Origin: Anaeromicrobium sp.
GTDB taxonomy: Bacteria; Bacillota; Clostridia; Peptostreptococcales; Thermotaleaceae
DNA length: 45,742 bases
Assembly (NCBI RefSeq): GCF_025210435.1
Contig: NZ_JAOART010000060.1
Location: forward strand, 1 to 45,742
Reading direction: 5' to 3'
Shown here: in pieces, positions 1 to 6,884 of the stretch
Layout: each line of letters starts with the position of its first letter
Numbering within the stretch: position 1 is the first letter of the stretch
Program-made: the position numbers and the translations under genes
Notes under the pieces: generated by a model
Told to the model about the DNA's origin: nothing
The model's database searches: none
What the model saw: only the letters and a program-made list of their open reading frames with translations

Positions 1-17
1 ATCGCTGGTCTACCCAT
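1..17 (-). CDS. 5' fragment of a mobile-element gene (M-G-R-P-A...), cut by the window edge
   Basis: Read on the minus strand, AAAAGGAGTCCTAATC is followed by ATG and codons for M-G-R-P-A before the window ends. The same start and upstream sequence occurs in inverted orientation at 45612-45742, so this is a repeated gene. Its upstream region ends in the terminal sequence shared with the family A repeats, which suggests that it is the autonomous element, for example a transposase. An M-x-R-x-A start is compatible with REP-associated Y1 transposases, but five codons cannot establish a family. Confidence 0.4.
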
Positions 18-33
18 GATTAGGACTCCTTTT

Positions 34-61
34 CTTATACTATAGATATCTATAATATAAG
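34..61. promoter_or_regulatory. 28-bp near-palindrome upstream of the mobile-element gene
   Basis: CTTATACTATAG-ATATCTATAATATAAG reads almost the same on both strands, with one mismatched pair. It lies just upstream of the ribosome site of the minus-strand fragment, and the inverted copy is at the right end of the window. It could be an operator for self-regulation or a cruciform. No function is proven. Confidence 0.4.
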
Positions 62-119
62 TTTTTGGAGAAAAAAATTTTATATTCAGTATAAAGCAAT
101 TTTAAAACCAAGAAATCTA

Positions 120-354
120 TATAGATTTCGTATTTATAAACCAGCTTTATGTGGGCCTACTTCAGGAAACTATTGAAAATCTTTTCCACCCAAGTCCTTG
201 TCACAAGCGAAAGTGTGAATCTTCGTATATAGGTTCATGTGTCATGTTTAAGTAGCATAGGATGTTGTGACGTTCCAGGGTTCCAAAGATTTTCAATAGT
301 TTCCCTTGTAGGCAAGTTAATGTATAAAATAAATTTAAAACCAAGAAATCTATA
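120..354 (+). repeat. Family A repeat, copy 1 (MITE-like, structured core)
   Basis: The copy begins TATAGATTTCG and ends AAATCTATA. The inner arms GGAAACTATTGAAAATCTTT and AAAGATTTTCAATAGTTTCC are perfectly complementary over 20 bp. Between them is the conserved core, including CTTGTCACAAGCGAAAGTGT and GGATGTTGTGACGTTCC. Within the core GTCACAA can pair with TTGTGAC, and GAATC with GGTTC. It separates the left mobile-element fragment from the diguanylate cyclase gene, so any promoter of that gene must lie within or beyond the repeat. Confidence 0.85.
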
Positions 355-383
355 TACTTCATATAGGGAAGAGGAAATAGTTT

Positions 384-1997
384 ATGATTAAGCGGAGTAT
401 ACGAGTTAAAATACTAATGTACTTACTATTAATAAGTATCATACCTCTTATGTTTATACAATATGTAAGGTTTACAGAAGTAAAAAAAGTCATAGAGGAG
501 AAGGAATTTAGTAAAATAGAAAACTTTTATGAAAATATAGAGAATATATATAAGTCATTTTTAGTTTATTGTGAGGCAGATTTAAATACTTTAACAGAAT
601 CTATAGAAAATAGTATGATAAAGGACATAGATGAAGAACATATATATGACAAACTACAAACCTTCCTAAATGATAGACAATATTATAATGAAGTAGCTTA
701 TATAGATAAAGATGGAAAAGAGATTATGGCCATAGAAAAGAAACCAGATGGCTTAGGGATTATTTCTACTTGTAAAAATGGAGTGGTTTATGAAAATCTT
801 AGATCCCTATTAAAAAACGAAGAAATATATATGGCAAATATAGAAAAAAGTGAAAAATACCATGGGGATCTTTTAATAAAAGCCCTATACAAAGAAGATC
901 AATTAATAGGATATGTAAAGGTAAAATTAAAGATGAAGATACTTTTAGATAGAATAAAAGCTTACTCTAAAAGGAATGGTTATGAAAACGCTCCCATAAT
1001 GATAAATCCAGAAAAAACATATGTTTTTCATCCAAATAACAATAAAATATGGACTAAAGTTCAAGATGAAAAAATACTTAATATGATAAAAAGCAATAGT
1101 AAGGATATGTTAGTCTATAAGGAAAATAAACAAGTAGTTGTGTTTAAGAAAAGTAAATTAACTGATGACGGAAAACAATCCATATATATGCTTTTGTGTA
1201 TGGATGAAGATAAGTATATACACGAAGATTTAAACACTAAGATTTTATTTGAAATAATTTATGCAGGAGCCATATTAATAACCCTAGGAATATTAATAAC
1301 TATTTATTTGGCAAAACCCATATTAAAGCTAGCTGATACAGTAGAAGAAGTTGGACGAGGGAATTTTAATGTGGCTATAGATATTAAAAGTGGAGATGAA
1401 ATAGAAGTACTAGGAAATAAGATACAAGAAATGGCTAATCATTTAAAATATATGTATCATAATATGGAAAAACTAGTAGATGAAAGAACTAAAGAACTAA
1501 AAATGGCCCATAAGGAGTTAAAGGAGTTAGCCAATACAGACTCATTAACAGGTCTTTATAATAGGCACTACTTCAATAGATTTATAGAAACACAGGAAAA
1601 AGCAATAAGACATAATAAAAATTCCTTTGGTATATTCATAATAGACATAGATAAATTTAAATATATAAATGATTTTTATGGTCATAATGTGGGAGATGAA
1701 ATATTAGTTCAAGTGGCCAATATACTAAAGAACTCCACCACTAATGAGGATGTGGTAGTTAGATATGGTGGAGATGAATTTTTAATAGGTCTTGTGGACA
1801 GCAATGAAGAAAGGGTAAAAAATATTATAAACAATATAAACCATGGAGTTAATATATTAAATAGGGACAGTTCATTTCTTAGTCGTGATATTTCCCTAAG
1901 TATAGGTTATGAAGAATATGACTTTAAATCTACTATAAATGAATGTATTAAAGGGGCAGATGAAAAAATGTATAAAGATAAAAGAAGGAAGGGATAA
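384..1997 (+). CDS. Membrane diguanylate cyclase with extracellular Cache-like sensor, HAMP and GGDEF
   Basis: The protein (537 aa) is predicted to make the second messenger cyclic di-GMP from two GTP. It has an N-terminal membrane helix (about residues 8-28), an extracytoplasmic sensor region of about 250 residues that looks like a Cache fold, a second helix (about 285-308), a HAMP linker, a short coiled coil and a C-terminal GGDEF domain with intact GGDEF at 462-466. The usual inhibitory I-site RxxD just before the active site reads TNED, so product inhibition at that site is probably lost. No EAL domain is present. The ATG at 384 has GAGGAA upstream. A family A repeat ends 30 bp before the start. 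Sensor ligand unknown. Confidence 0.9.
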   Translation: MIKRSIRVKILMYLLLISIIPLMFIQYVRFTEVKKVIEEKEFSKIENFYENIENIYKSFLVYCEADLNTLTESIENSMIKDIDEEHIYDKLQTFLNDRQYYNEVAYIDKDGKEIMAIEKKPDGLGIISTCKNGVVYENLRSLLKNEEIYMANIEKSEKYHGDLLIKALYKEDQLIGYVKVKLKMKILLDRIKAYSKRNGYENAPIMINPEKTYVFHPNNNKIWTKVQDEKILNMIKSNSKDMLVYKENKQVVVFKKSKLTDDGKQSIYMLLCMDEDKYIHEDLNTKILFEIIYAGAILITLGILITIYLAKPILKLADTVEEVGRGNFNVAIDIKSGDEIEVLGNKIQEMANHLKYMYHNMEKLVDERTKELKMAHKELKELANTDSLTGLYNRHYFNRFIETQEKAIRHNKNSFGIFIIDIDKFKYINDFYGHNVGDEILVQVANILKNSTTNEDVVVRYGGDEFLIGLVDSNEERVKNIINNINHGVNILNRDSSFLSRDISLSIGYEEYDFKSTINECIKGADEKMYKDKRRKG

Positions 1998-2014
1998 TTC
2001 ACTTCCTTCTTTTA
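1984..2014 (+). terminator. Intrinsic terminator of the diguanylate cyclase gene
   Basis: GAAGGAAG and CTTCCTTC form an 8-bp stem overlapping the stop codon, followed by TTTT. Family B copy 1 starts directly after it. Confidence 0.7.
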
Positions 2015-2172
2015 GGCATATTCAAAAGATAAATTAGTCATTTCACTGGTTATTTGAATTATTTTCTTCGTTATGGAATCGCTTACATATGTTTAATATG
2101 CTTGCTCACCATGCCTTGAAAATAATCCAAATCCCTCAGAGAACTGACTGGTTTATTTCTTTCATATGCCTT
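2014..2172. repeat. Family B repeat, copy 1
   Basis: About 160 bp bounded by terminal inverted repeats. The left end reads TAGGCATATTCAAAAGATAA and the reverse complement of the right end reads TAAGGCATATGAAAGAAATA, both running on to a CAGTCA/TAGTCA block. An inner pair, ATTATTTTC with GAAAATAAT, extends the fold. A near-identical copy is at 13335-13494. No coding potential was seen, so it looks like a small non-autonomous transposable element unrelated to family A. Confidence 0.8.
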
Positions 2173-2282
2173 AATTACTTTATTATTATACTAAATTTTG
2201 CTGAAAATAAAGACCCTTTAATGAAAAGTGTATATATGCACTAAAATATACAAAAATAATAATTGGAGATGTCTAAATATTC

Positions 2283-2311
2283 TTTACAAATCACATGGAT
2301 TTTTGTATAAT
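2283..2311 (+). promoter_or_regulatory. Sigma-A promoter of the 53-codon gene
   Basis: TTTACA (-35) and TATAAT (-10) are separated by 17 bp, and a purine-rich ribosome site and ATG follow about 50 bp downstream. The match to consensus is close, so the small gene is probably transcribed in vegetative cells. Confidence 0.7.
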
Positions 2312-2362
2312 GAAATACATAGAGTTGTGTAGAAAAAAGTCGAAAAGGAAGGAAGTTCTATA

Positions 2363-2524
2363 ATGGAATATGTTAAGATGTTGACCAAGAGAAGAAACAA
2401 TTTAATGGATCGATATACTGACTTAATAAATCGTAATAATTTATCTGAAAAAGAATTGATGATAAAAAGGGAATTAAGAAAGCAGATTATGGATTTAGAT
2501 TTTGAAATAGAAGAGATAGAATAA
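2363..2524 (+). CDS. 53-aa charged helical small protein, function unknown
   Basis: ATG at 2363 follows a strong site (AAGGAAGG, good spacing) and a near-consensus promoter, and the frame closes exactly before a terminator. This is good evidence that the short frame is real. The product is highly charged (many Lys, Arg and Glu) and looks like two helices joined at N-N-L-S-E. Size and spacing recall Spo0E-like aspartyl-phosphatases, but the diagnostic SQELD motif is replaced by K-R-E-L-R, so that assignment is only a possibility. It is convergent with the zinc-ribbon gene. Confidence 0.7.
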   Translation: MEYVKMLTKRRNNLMDRYTDLINRNNLSEKELMIKRELRKQIMDLDFEIEEIE

Positions 2525-2563
2525 AAAAAGACGCTAAGTAAAATTACTCAGCGTCTTTTTCTT
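2525..2563. terminator. Bidirectional terminator between convergent genes
   Basis: GACGCT-A-AGTAA and TTACT-C-AGCGTC form a stem flanked by A- and T-runs, so it can stop transcription from both sides. It overlaps the last codons of the minus-strand gene. Confidence 0.85.
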
Positions 2564-3113
2564 CACATTCACAGGGTTCTAAATTATCCTCTATCTTATC
2601 CTCTTCTAAGGATGGACATTCTTCTACCTGCAAAGATTCTTCCAAGAAATCTTCATTTTCTTGTAAGGGATCTTCTTTTTTTTGTGATTTCTCACATCCA
2701 CAGTTACAATCACAATCACATTTGTTACCATCTTTACAATTACAAGTGTCCTTTATGGGATGACCACAATTAGGACAGTAGTTTACATGATCATCTAGTT
2801 GAAATTGGCATTGAGAACATTTAAAAATTCCCTTTAATTGATCCATAGTATTTTTACTTTCTTCGATTCTAGAGTCAATTTTGTTCATTTCTTCTAAAAG
2901 AAATAGGGATTCTTCAGATAAGTTTTCAATATTATATTTTTTAAAATCCTTATACAGTGCTTTACCAAGGTCATAATAAAGGCTATCTAAACTAGCCATA
3001 TCCTTAGAAAGACCCATTTTCAATTTAGTCATTTCCGTCACATCAAAGGAAATGTCCTTAATTACTTTAGTACTGTCGATCATACCTTTTTTTACCTTGT
3101 TAAAGATACTCAT
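2544..3113 (-). CDS. Zinc-ribbon protein with cysteine-rich and acidic tail
   Basis: The protein (189 aa) starts at ATG with AAAGGGGG upstream. Residues 1-95 are predicted helical and cytosolic, with no signal peptide. A zinc ribbon follows (C-S-Q-C ... C-P-N-C, about residues 99-117), then a short stretch with about nine cysteines including C-D-C-D-C-N-C-G-C, and finally an acidic tail of about 45 residues with a further Cys pair. The ribbon is typical of small clostridial proteins of unknown role. The extra cysteine run could bind metal. It is a single-gene unit ending at a shared terminator. No specific function is proposed. Confidence 0.75.
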   Translation of the reverse strand: MSIFNKVKKGMIDSTKVIKDISFDVTEMTKLKMGLSKDMASLDSLYYDLGKALYKDFKKYNIENLSEESLFLLEEMNKIDSRIEESKNTMDQLKGIFKCSQCQFQLDDHVNYCPNCGHPIKDTCNCKDGNKCDCDCNCGCEKSQKKEDPLQENEDFLEESLQVEECPSLEEDKIEDNLEPCECEEKDAE

Positions 3114-3246
3114 GTGATACCCCCTTTAAAATCATTTCTATATTATTTTATTGACAATAAATTATATATATGCTAAAATGTCAGAAATAAAAAACTTTTA
3201 TTGAAATTTTGATAAAAGGCACTATTCAATTAAATATGTCAGTTTG

Positions 3247-3433
3247 TGTGTTATGAGGTTGCAATGATTATAAGTACCAAAAGTGAGAGATAGGGACTCT
3301 AGGATCTTATGGGAAAGGAATCATTGCCGAAATGTGTAAATCATCTCTAAATTTACATGTTGGGCATATGCTTAATAGGTATATGACTGTTATTGATAAA
3401 TTCACCACTTTATCAATAAGGCGCTGATACACA
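3247..3433 (+). promoter_or_regulatory. Lysine riboswitch (L-box aptamer)
   Basis: The leader of the aspartate kinase gene contains L-box landmarks: GAGGTTGCAATGATTATAAG followed by AGTACC, then AATCATTGCCGAAAT, then GTTGGGC, and a hairpin ACTGTTATTG/AATAACAGT. The P1 stem can form between TGTGTTATGAG (3247) and CTGATACACA (3424). A terminator hairpin follows. Lysine binding would be expected to favour termination and lower aspartate kinase synthesis. The assignment rests on remembered consensus and on the downstream gene, not on a covariance search. Confidence 0.85.
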
Positions 3434-3459
3434 AAGGGTGAAAAGGAAAAATAACAGTC

Positions 3460-3495
3460 AATGGCCTTTTTACGCTTTGGCTGTTTTTTATTTTG
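3460..3495 (+). terminator. Riboswitch expression platform terminator
   Basis: AATGGCC can pair with GGCTGTT (with G-U pairs), followed by TTTTTTATTTT. The 5' side begins just after AACAGTC, which the aptamer-side hairpin also uses, so termination and antitermination can compete. Confidence 0.75.
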
Positions 3496-3506
3496 CAAAA
3501 AACCAT

Positions 3507-3562
3507 ATAAAAGCTTTAATAAATGATCATATAGGAAAATATAAATAAAAGCTTTAATAAAT
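3507..3562. repeat. Pair of identical 18-bp direct repeats
   Basis: ATAAAAGCTTTAATAAAT occurs at 3507-3524 and again at 3545-3562, between the riboswitch terminator and the aspartate kinase start. The purpose is not evident. It may be a local duplication. Confidence 0.7.
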
Positions 3563-3590
3563 ATGTATGAGAATAGGGGAGGTAAATCAT

Positions 3591-4796
3591 ATGGCCGTAG
3601 TAGTACAAAAATATGGTGGAAGTTCAATTGCTACATTAGAAAAAATAAAAGCCGTAGCAAGTAGAATATCAAAGAGAAGGGAAAGGGGAGATAAAATAGT
3701 AGTTGTTGTATCAGCTATGGGAAAGACCACAGATAGCTTGATAAATATGGCTAACTCCTTAAGTGATAATCCTGACAAAAGAGAATTAGATATGCTCATA
3801 TCTACTGGAGAGCAGGTATCCATATCCTTAATGAGTATGGCCCTTCAAAATGAAGGTTGTGAGTCCGTATCCTTAACGGGAATGCAAGCAGGTATACAAA
3901 CTAAAGGTTTCCATTCAAAGGCTAGGATTGAACATATAGATTTGACTAATTTAAAGAATCATCTAAATGAAGATAAAGTTGTAGTTGTGGCAGGTTTCCA
4001 AGGGGTAAACCATAATGGTGATATAACTACCTTAGGCCGTGGTGGAAGTGATACTACTGCAGTGGCCTTGTCAGCTAAATTAAATTGCAATTGCGAAATA
4101 TATACGGACGTGGATGGAATATATACAGTAGATCCACGATTATTTCCTACAGCTAGAAAATTAAAGAGTATATCCTATGAAGAAATGCTTGAAATGGCAA
4201 GTCTAGGTGCAGGAGTTATGGAAACTAGATCCGTTGAAATTGCACAAAAGTATGGGGTCAAAGTTTATGTGGCATTAAATACAGGGCAGTGGGAAGGGAC
4301 TTATATAAAGGAGAGTGACAATACTATGGAAAGTAAAGCAATAACAGGACTATCTTTGAGTGATAAGGATTTAATGGTTACTATAGATAATGTTAAATAT
4401 GATATACAAAATATAAGCTATATTTTTAATGAGTTGGCAAGTAAGGATATTAATATAGATATGATAAGTCAAACGGCTCCAGCAGGAGGTCATGTGAGTT
4501 TATCCTTTACAGCCCCTAAGACAGATGAAAAAACTATACTAGATATATTAGAGGATGTGGAGAGAAAAATAGGAAATATAAACGTAGAAATAGAGAAAGA
4601 TATAACAAAGTTGTCCGTTGTAGGAATAGGTATGAGAAGTCAGTCAGGGGTTGCTGCTAAGGTATTTCATATACTGGCTAGCAATAATATCCAATTTAAG
4701 CAAGTAACTACTTCAGAAATTCGAATTTCATATACTATAGATACGTCAGATAGGCAAAGGGCTTTAGAAGCTGTGGCCAATGAATTTAATTTATAG
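3591..4796 (+). CDS. lysC: Aspartate kinase
   Basis: The enzyme phosphorylates L-aspartate, the first step to lysine, diaminopimelate, threonine and methionine. The protein (401 aa) opens with the kinase signature K-Y-G-G-S-S (7-12), has the amino-acid kinase domain to about residue 240 (including TTLGRGGSDTTAVALSAKL), then two ACT domains (about 260-330 and 345-400) that normally bind the feedback amino acid. The ATG at 3591 has GGGGAGG at good spacing. An earlier in-frame ATG at 3567 would overlap that site. The lysine riboswitch upstream indicates the lysine-responsive isozyme. Monocistronic, closed by a strong terminator. Confidence 0.95.
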   Translation: MAVVVQKYGGSSIATLEKIKAVASRISKRRERGDKIVVVVSAMGKTTDSLINMANSLSDNPDKRELDMLISTGEQVSISLMSMALQNEGCESVSLTGMQAGIQTKGFHSKARIEHIDLTNLKNHLNEDKVVVVAGFQGVNHNGDITTLGRGGSDTTAVALSAKLNCNCEIYTDVDGIYTVDPRLFPTARKLKSISYEEMLEMASLGAGVMETRSVEIAQKYGVKVYVALNTGQWEGTYIKESDNTMESKAITGLSLSDKDLMVTIDNVKYDIQNISYIFNELASKDINIDMISQTAPAGGHVSLSFTAPKTDEKTILDILEDVERKIGNINVEIEKDITKLSVVGIGMRSQSGVAAKVFHILASNNIQFKQVTTSEIRISYTIDTSDRQRALEAVANEFNL

Positions 4797-4810
4797 ATAA
4801 AAAATTAAAG

Positions 4811-4867
4811 ATAGGTAAGGTCAAACATAAAGTGATAAGGTGTTGACCTTACCTATTTTTCTTTTTT
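4811..4867 (+). terminator. Terminator after lysC
   Basis: ATAGGTAAGGTCAA and TTGACCTTACCTAT form a 14-bp stem followed by TTTTTCTTTTTT. Confidence 0.9.
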
Positions 4868-4964
4868 CGGAATAATTAGAAAAGAAAATAGAAGGATTTG
4901 TTATATATTTAACGAATATAACATTAGACAGGTTATATTTATGGGAAACATAAGAAAATAGATG

Positions 4965-4993
4965 TTGGTATTTCTATGTAAAAGAGGTATAAT
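4965..4993 (+). promoter_or_regulatory. Sigma-A promoter of crt-hbd
   Basis: TTGGTA and TATAAT are separated by 17 bp, with the start codon about 30 bp beyond the -10 box. Confidence 0.6.
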
Positions 4994-5025
4994 TTCCTTG
5001 TAGGCTATAATTGGGGGGGAAAGAT

Positions 5026-5805
5026 ATGAACTATGAAATGTTAATTCTAGAAAAGAAAGATAGAATGGCTATTTTAAAGTTAAATAGACCAAATGCATTA
5101 AATGCATTAAATTCTCAGATATTATTGGAATTAGATAAAGCTATTGATAATATAAAGGAAGACGATTCTGTAGATGTACTTATATTAACTGGAGAAGGGA
5201 AGGCCTTTGTGGCTGGAGCAGATATTTCTCAAATGAAGGATTTAAATGCAGAAGAAGGAAGAAAATTTGGTCTATTAGGTCAAAGGGTCTTTAGAAAAAT
5301 AGAGACTCTAGAAAAGCCATCTATAGCTGCTGTTAACGGTTTTGCTTTAGGTGGAGGCTGTGAGCTTGCTATGAGCTGTGATTTAAGGATCGCAAGTGAA
5401 AGGGCAAAGTTTGGTCAACCAGAAGTAGGTTTGGGTATTACACCAGGTTTTTCAGGTACTCAAAGATTACCAAGACTCGTTGGTGTGGCTAAGGCAAAAG
5501 AGTTAATATTTACAGGAAACATAATTAAGGCTGAAGAAGCTAGGGACATTGGATTAGTAAACAAGGTTGTAGATAAGGAAAGCCTATTAGATGAAGCTAT
5601 TAGTATGGCTCAAAGTATAATAAAAAATGCTCAATTAGCCGTAAGATACTCTAAGATGGCAATAGATAGAGGAATGCAAGGTGATATTGATACAGGCATT
5701 GAAGTAGAAGCAAATTTATTTGGTTTGTGTTTTGCAACAAAGGATCAAAAGGAAGGTATGACTGCTTTTGTTGAGAAGCGTGAAGCAAATTTTGAAACTA
5801 AATAA
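5026..5805 (+). CDS. crt: Enoyl-CoA hydratase (crotonase family)
   Basis: The enzyme hydrates crotonyl-CoA (or a similar short enoyl-CoA) to 3-hydroxyacyl-CoA, the substrate of the next gene's product. The protein is 259 aa, normal for the family. The oxyanion-hole segment FVAGADI (61-67), GGGCE with Glu113, and GQPEVGLG with Glu133 carry the expected catalytic residues. ATG at 5026 follows GGGGGGAAAGAT. The in-frame TTG at 5011 lies inside that ribosome site and is unlikely. The hbd gene follows 18 bp later. The usual partners (acyl-CoA dehydrogenase, etfBA, thiolase) are not in this window. Confidence 0.92.
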   Translation: MNYEMLILEKKDRMAILKLNRPNALNALNSQILLELDKAIDNIKEDDSVDVLILTGEGKAFVAGADISQMKDLNAEEGRKFGLLGQRVFRKIETLEKPSIAAVNGFALGGGCELAMSCDLRIASERAKFGQPEVGLGITPGFSGTQRLPRLVGVAKAKELIFTGNIIKAEEARDIGLVNKVVDKESLLDEAISMAQSIIKNAQLAVRYSKMAIDRGMQGDIDTGIEVEANLFGLCFATKDQKEGMTAFVEKREANFETK

Positions 5806-5823
5806 TTTTAGGGGGAACAGCAT

Positions 5824-6672
5824 ATGAAAAAAATAGGTGTTTTAGGAACAGGTACAATGGGTGCTGGAATTATCCAAGTTTTTGCTCAAAAGGGTTATGA
5901 AGTTTGTGTTAGAGCTAGAAGAGATTCTTCTATTGAAAGAGGATTAGCTACAGTATCTAAAAACTTAGACAGATTAATCAAAAAAGAAAGATTAACTGAA
6001 GAGCAAAAAAGTGAAGTAATGGGTAGAATACATACGTCTACAGATATTAGCATAATGAAAGATTGTGATCTAATAGTAGAAGCTGCCACTGAAAATATGG
6101 AGGCTAAAAAAGAGTTATTTGCTCAATTAGATGAATTATGTAAAGAAGATACTATTATAGCTACAAATACTTCTTCTTTATCTATAACTGAAATAGCATC
6201 AGCTACTAATAGACCAGATAAGGTTATTGGTATGCATTTCTTCAACCCAGTTCCAGTAATGAAGTTAGTAGAAATTATTAAGGGTATTGCTACTTCTGAT
6301 GAAACTAAGGAAGTAATAGTAGAATTAACTAAGGAGATAGGAAAAACTCCAGTAGAAGTAGATGAAGCTCCTGGATTTGTTGTAAATAGAGTATTAATTC
6401 CTATGATAAACGAAGCTATAGGCATATTAGCTGACGGTGTAGCTACTAAGGAAGACATAGATGAAGCTATGAAGCTTGGTGCAAATCATCCAATTGGACC
6501 TTTAGCTTTAGGTGATTTAATTGGTCTTGATGTATGCTTAGCTATTATGGAAGTATTATATAATGAATTTGGTGATTCTAAGTATAGACCACATCCATTA
6601 TTAAGAAAAATGGTTAGAGCTAATCTATTAGGAAGAAAGACTAAAAAAGGATTCTTTGATTATAATAGATAG
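5824..6672 (+). CDS. hbd: 3-hydroxybutyryl-CoA dehydrogenase
   Basis: The enzyme interconverts acetoacetyl-CoA and 3-hydroxybutyryl-CoA with NAD(P)H, next to crotonase in butyrate formation or beta-oxidation. The protein (282 aa) has an N-terminal Rossmann fold with G-T-G-T-M-G (8-13), the catalytic segment M-H-F-F-N-P with His138, and a C-terminal helical domain with the GFVVNR and [12 protein letters not shown] segments. The start has GGGGGAA upstream. It shares the promoter of crt and ends at a clear terminator, so the unit is a two-gene operon. Confidence 0.94.
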   Translation: MKKIGVLGTGTMGAGIIQVFAQKGYEVCVRARRDSSIERGLATVSKNLDRLIKKERLTEEQKSEVMGRIHTSTDISIMKDCDLIVEAATENMEAKKELFAQLDELCKEDTIIATNTSSLSITEIASATNRPDKVIGMHFFNPVPVMKLVEIIKGIATSDETKEVIVELTKEIGKTPVEVDEAPGFVVNRVLIPMINEAIGILADGVATKEDIDEAMKLGANHPIGPLALGDLIGLDVCLAIMEVLYNEFGDSKYRPHPLLRKMVRANLLGRKTKKGFFDYNR

Positions 6673-6676
6673 AGAT

Positions 6677-6707
6677 AAAAAATGCTGCGAAAGCAGCATT
6701 TTTTATT
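6677..6707 (+). terminator. Terminator after hbd
   Basis: AATGCTGC-GAAA-GCAGCATT followed by a T-run. The stem is perfect and GNRA-capped. Confidence 0.92.
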
Positions 6708-6884
6708 TTTGCTTCAAATATGATTTCTACATATATTGCAATTTGTTTTTGGCAAAAATAGTTAATAAAAAATTACAAAAGTAATAAAAAAATGAATAGA
6801 AAAGATTTGTAATATATTTTTAACTATTATATTTTTAACATATGTTACAATAGATATGGACATGTATTTGAAAGGGAGATATAT

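Larger units (their letters stand above)
1..129. repeat. Left copy of the window-end inverted repeat (129 bp)
   Basis: Positions 1-129 match the reverse complement of 45612-45740 with one mismatch seen by eye (position 112), then diverge at once. The repeat holds the start of the M-G-R-P-A gene, its ribosome site, a 28-bp near-palindrome (34-61) and a terminal block AAACCAAGAAATCTATA. That block is also the 3' end of family A copies at 120-354 and 30494-30725. The element end and the first family A copy abut in the palindrome ATCTATATAGAT. Confidence 0.85.

Noticed and set aside
120-354. Family A as a group II intron fragment or an IS605-linked guide RNA
   Set aside because: No domain V-like sequence and no intron protein, TnpB or IsrB gene in the window; the core does not match any such RNA that I can recall with confidence.
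3307-3627. 106-codon open frame on the minus strand over the lysC leader
   Set aside because: It lies antisense to the riboswitch and terminator, has no ribosome site, and its composition reflects the A+T-rich structured leader.
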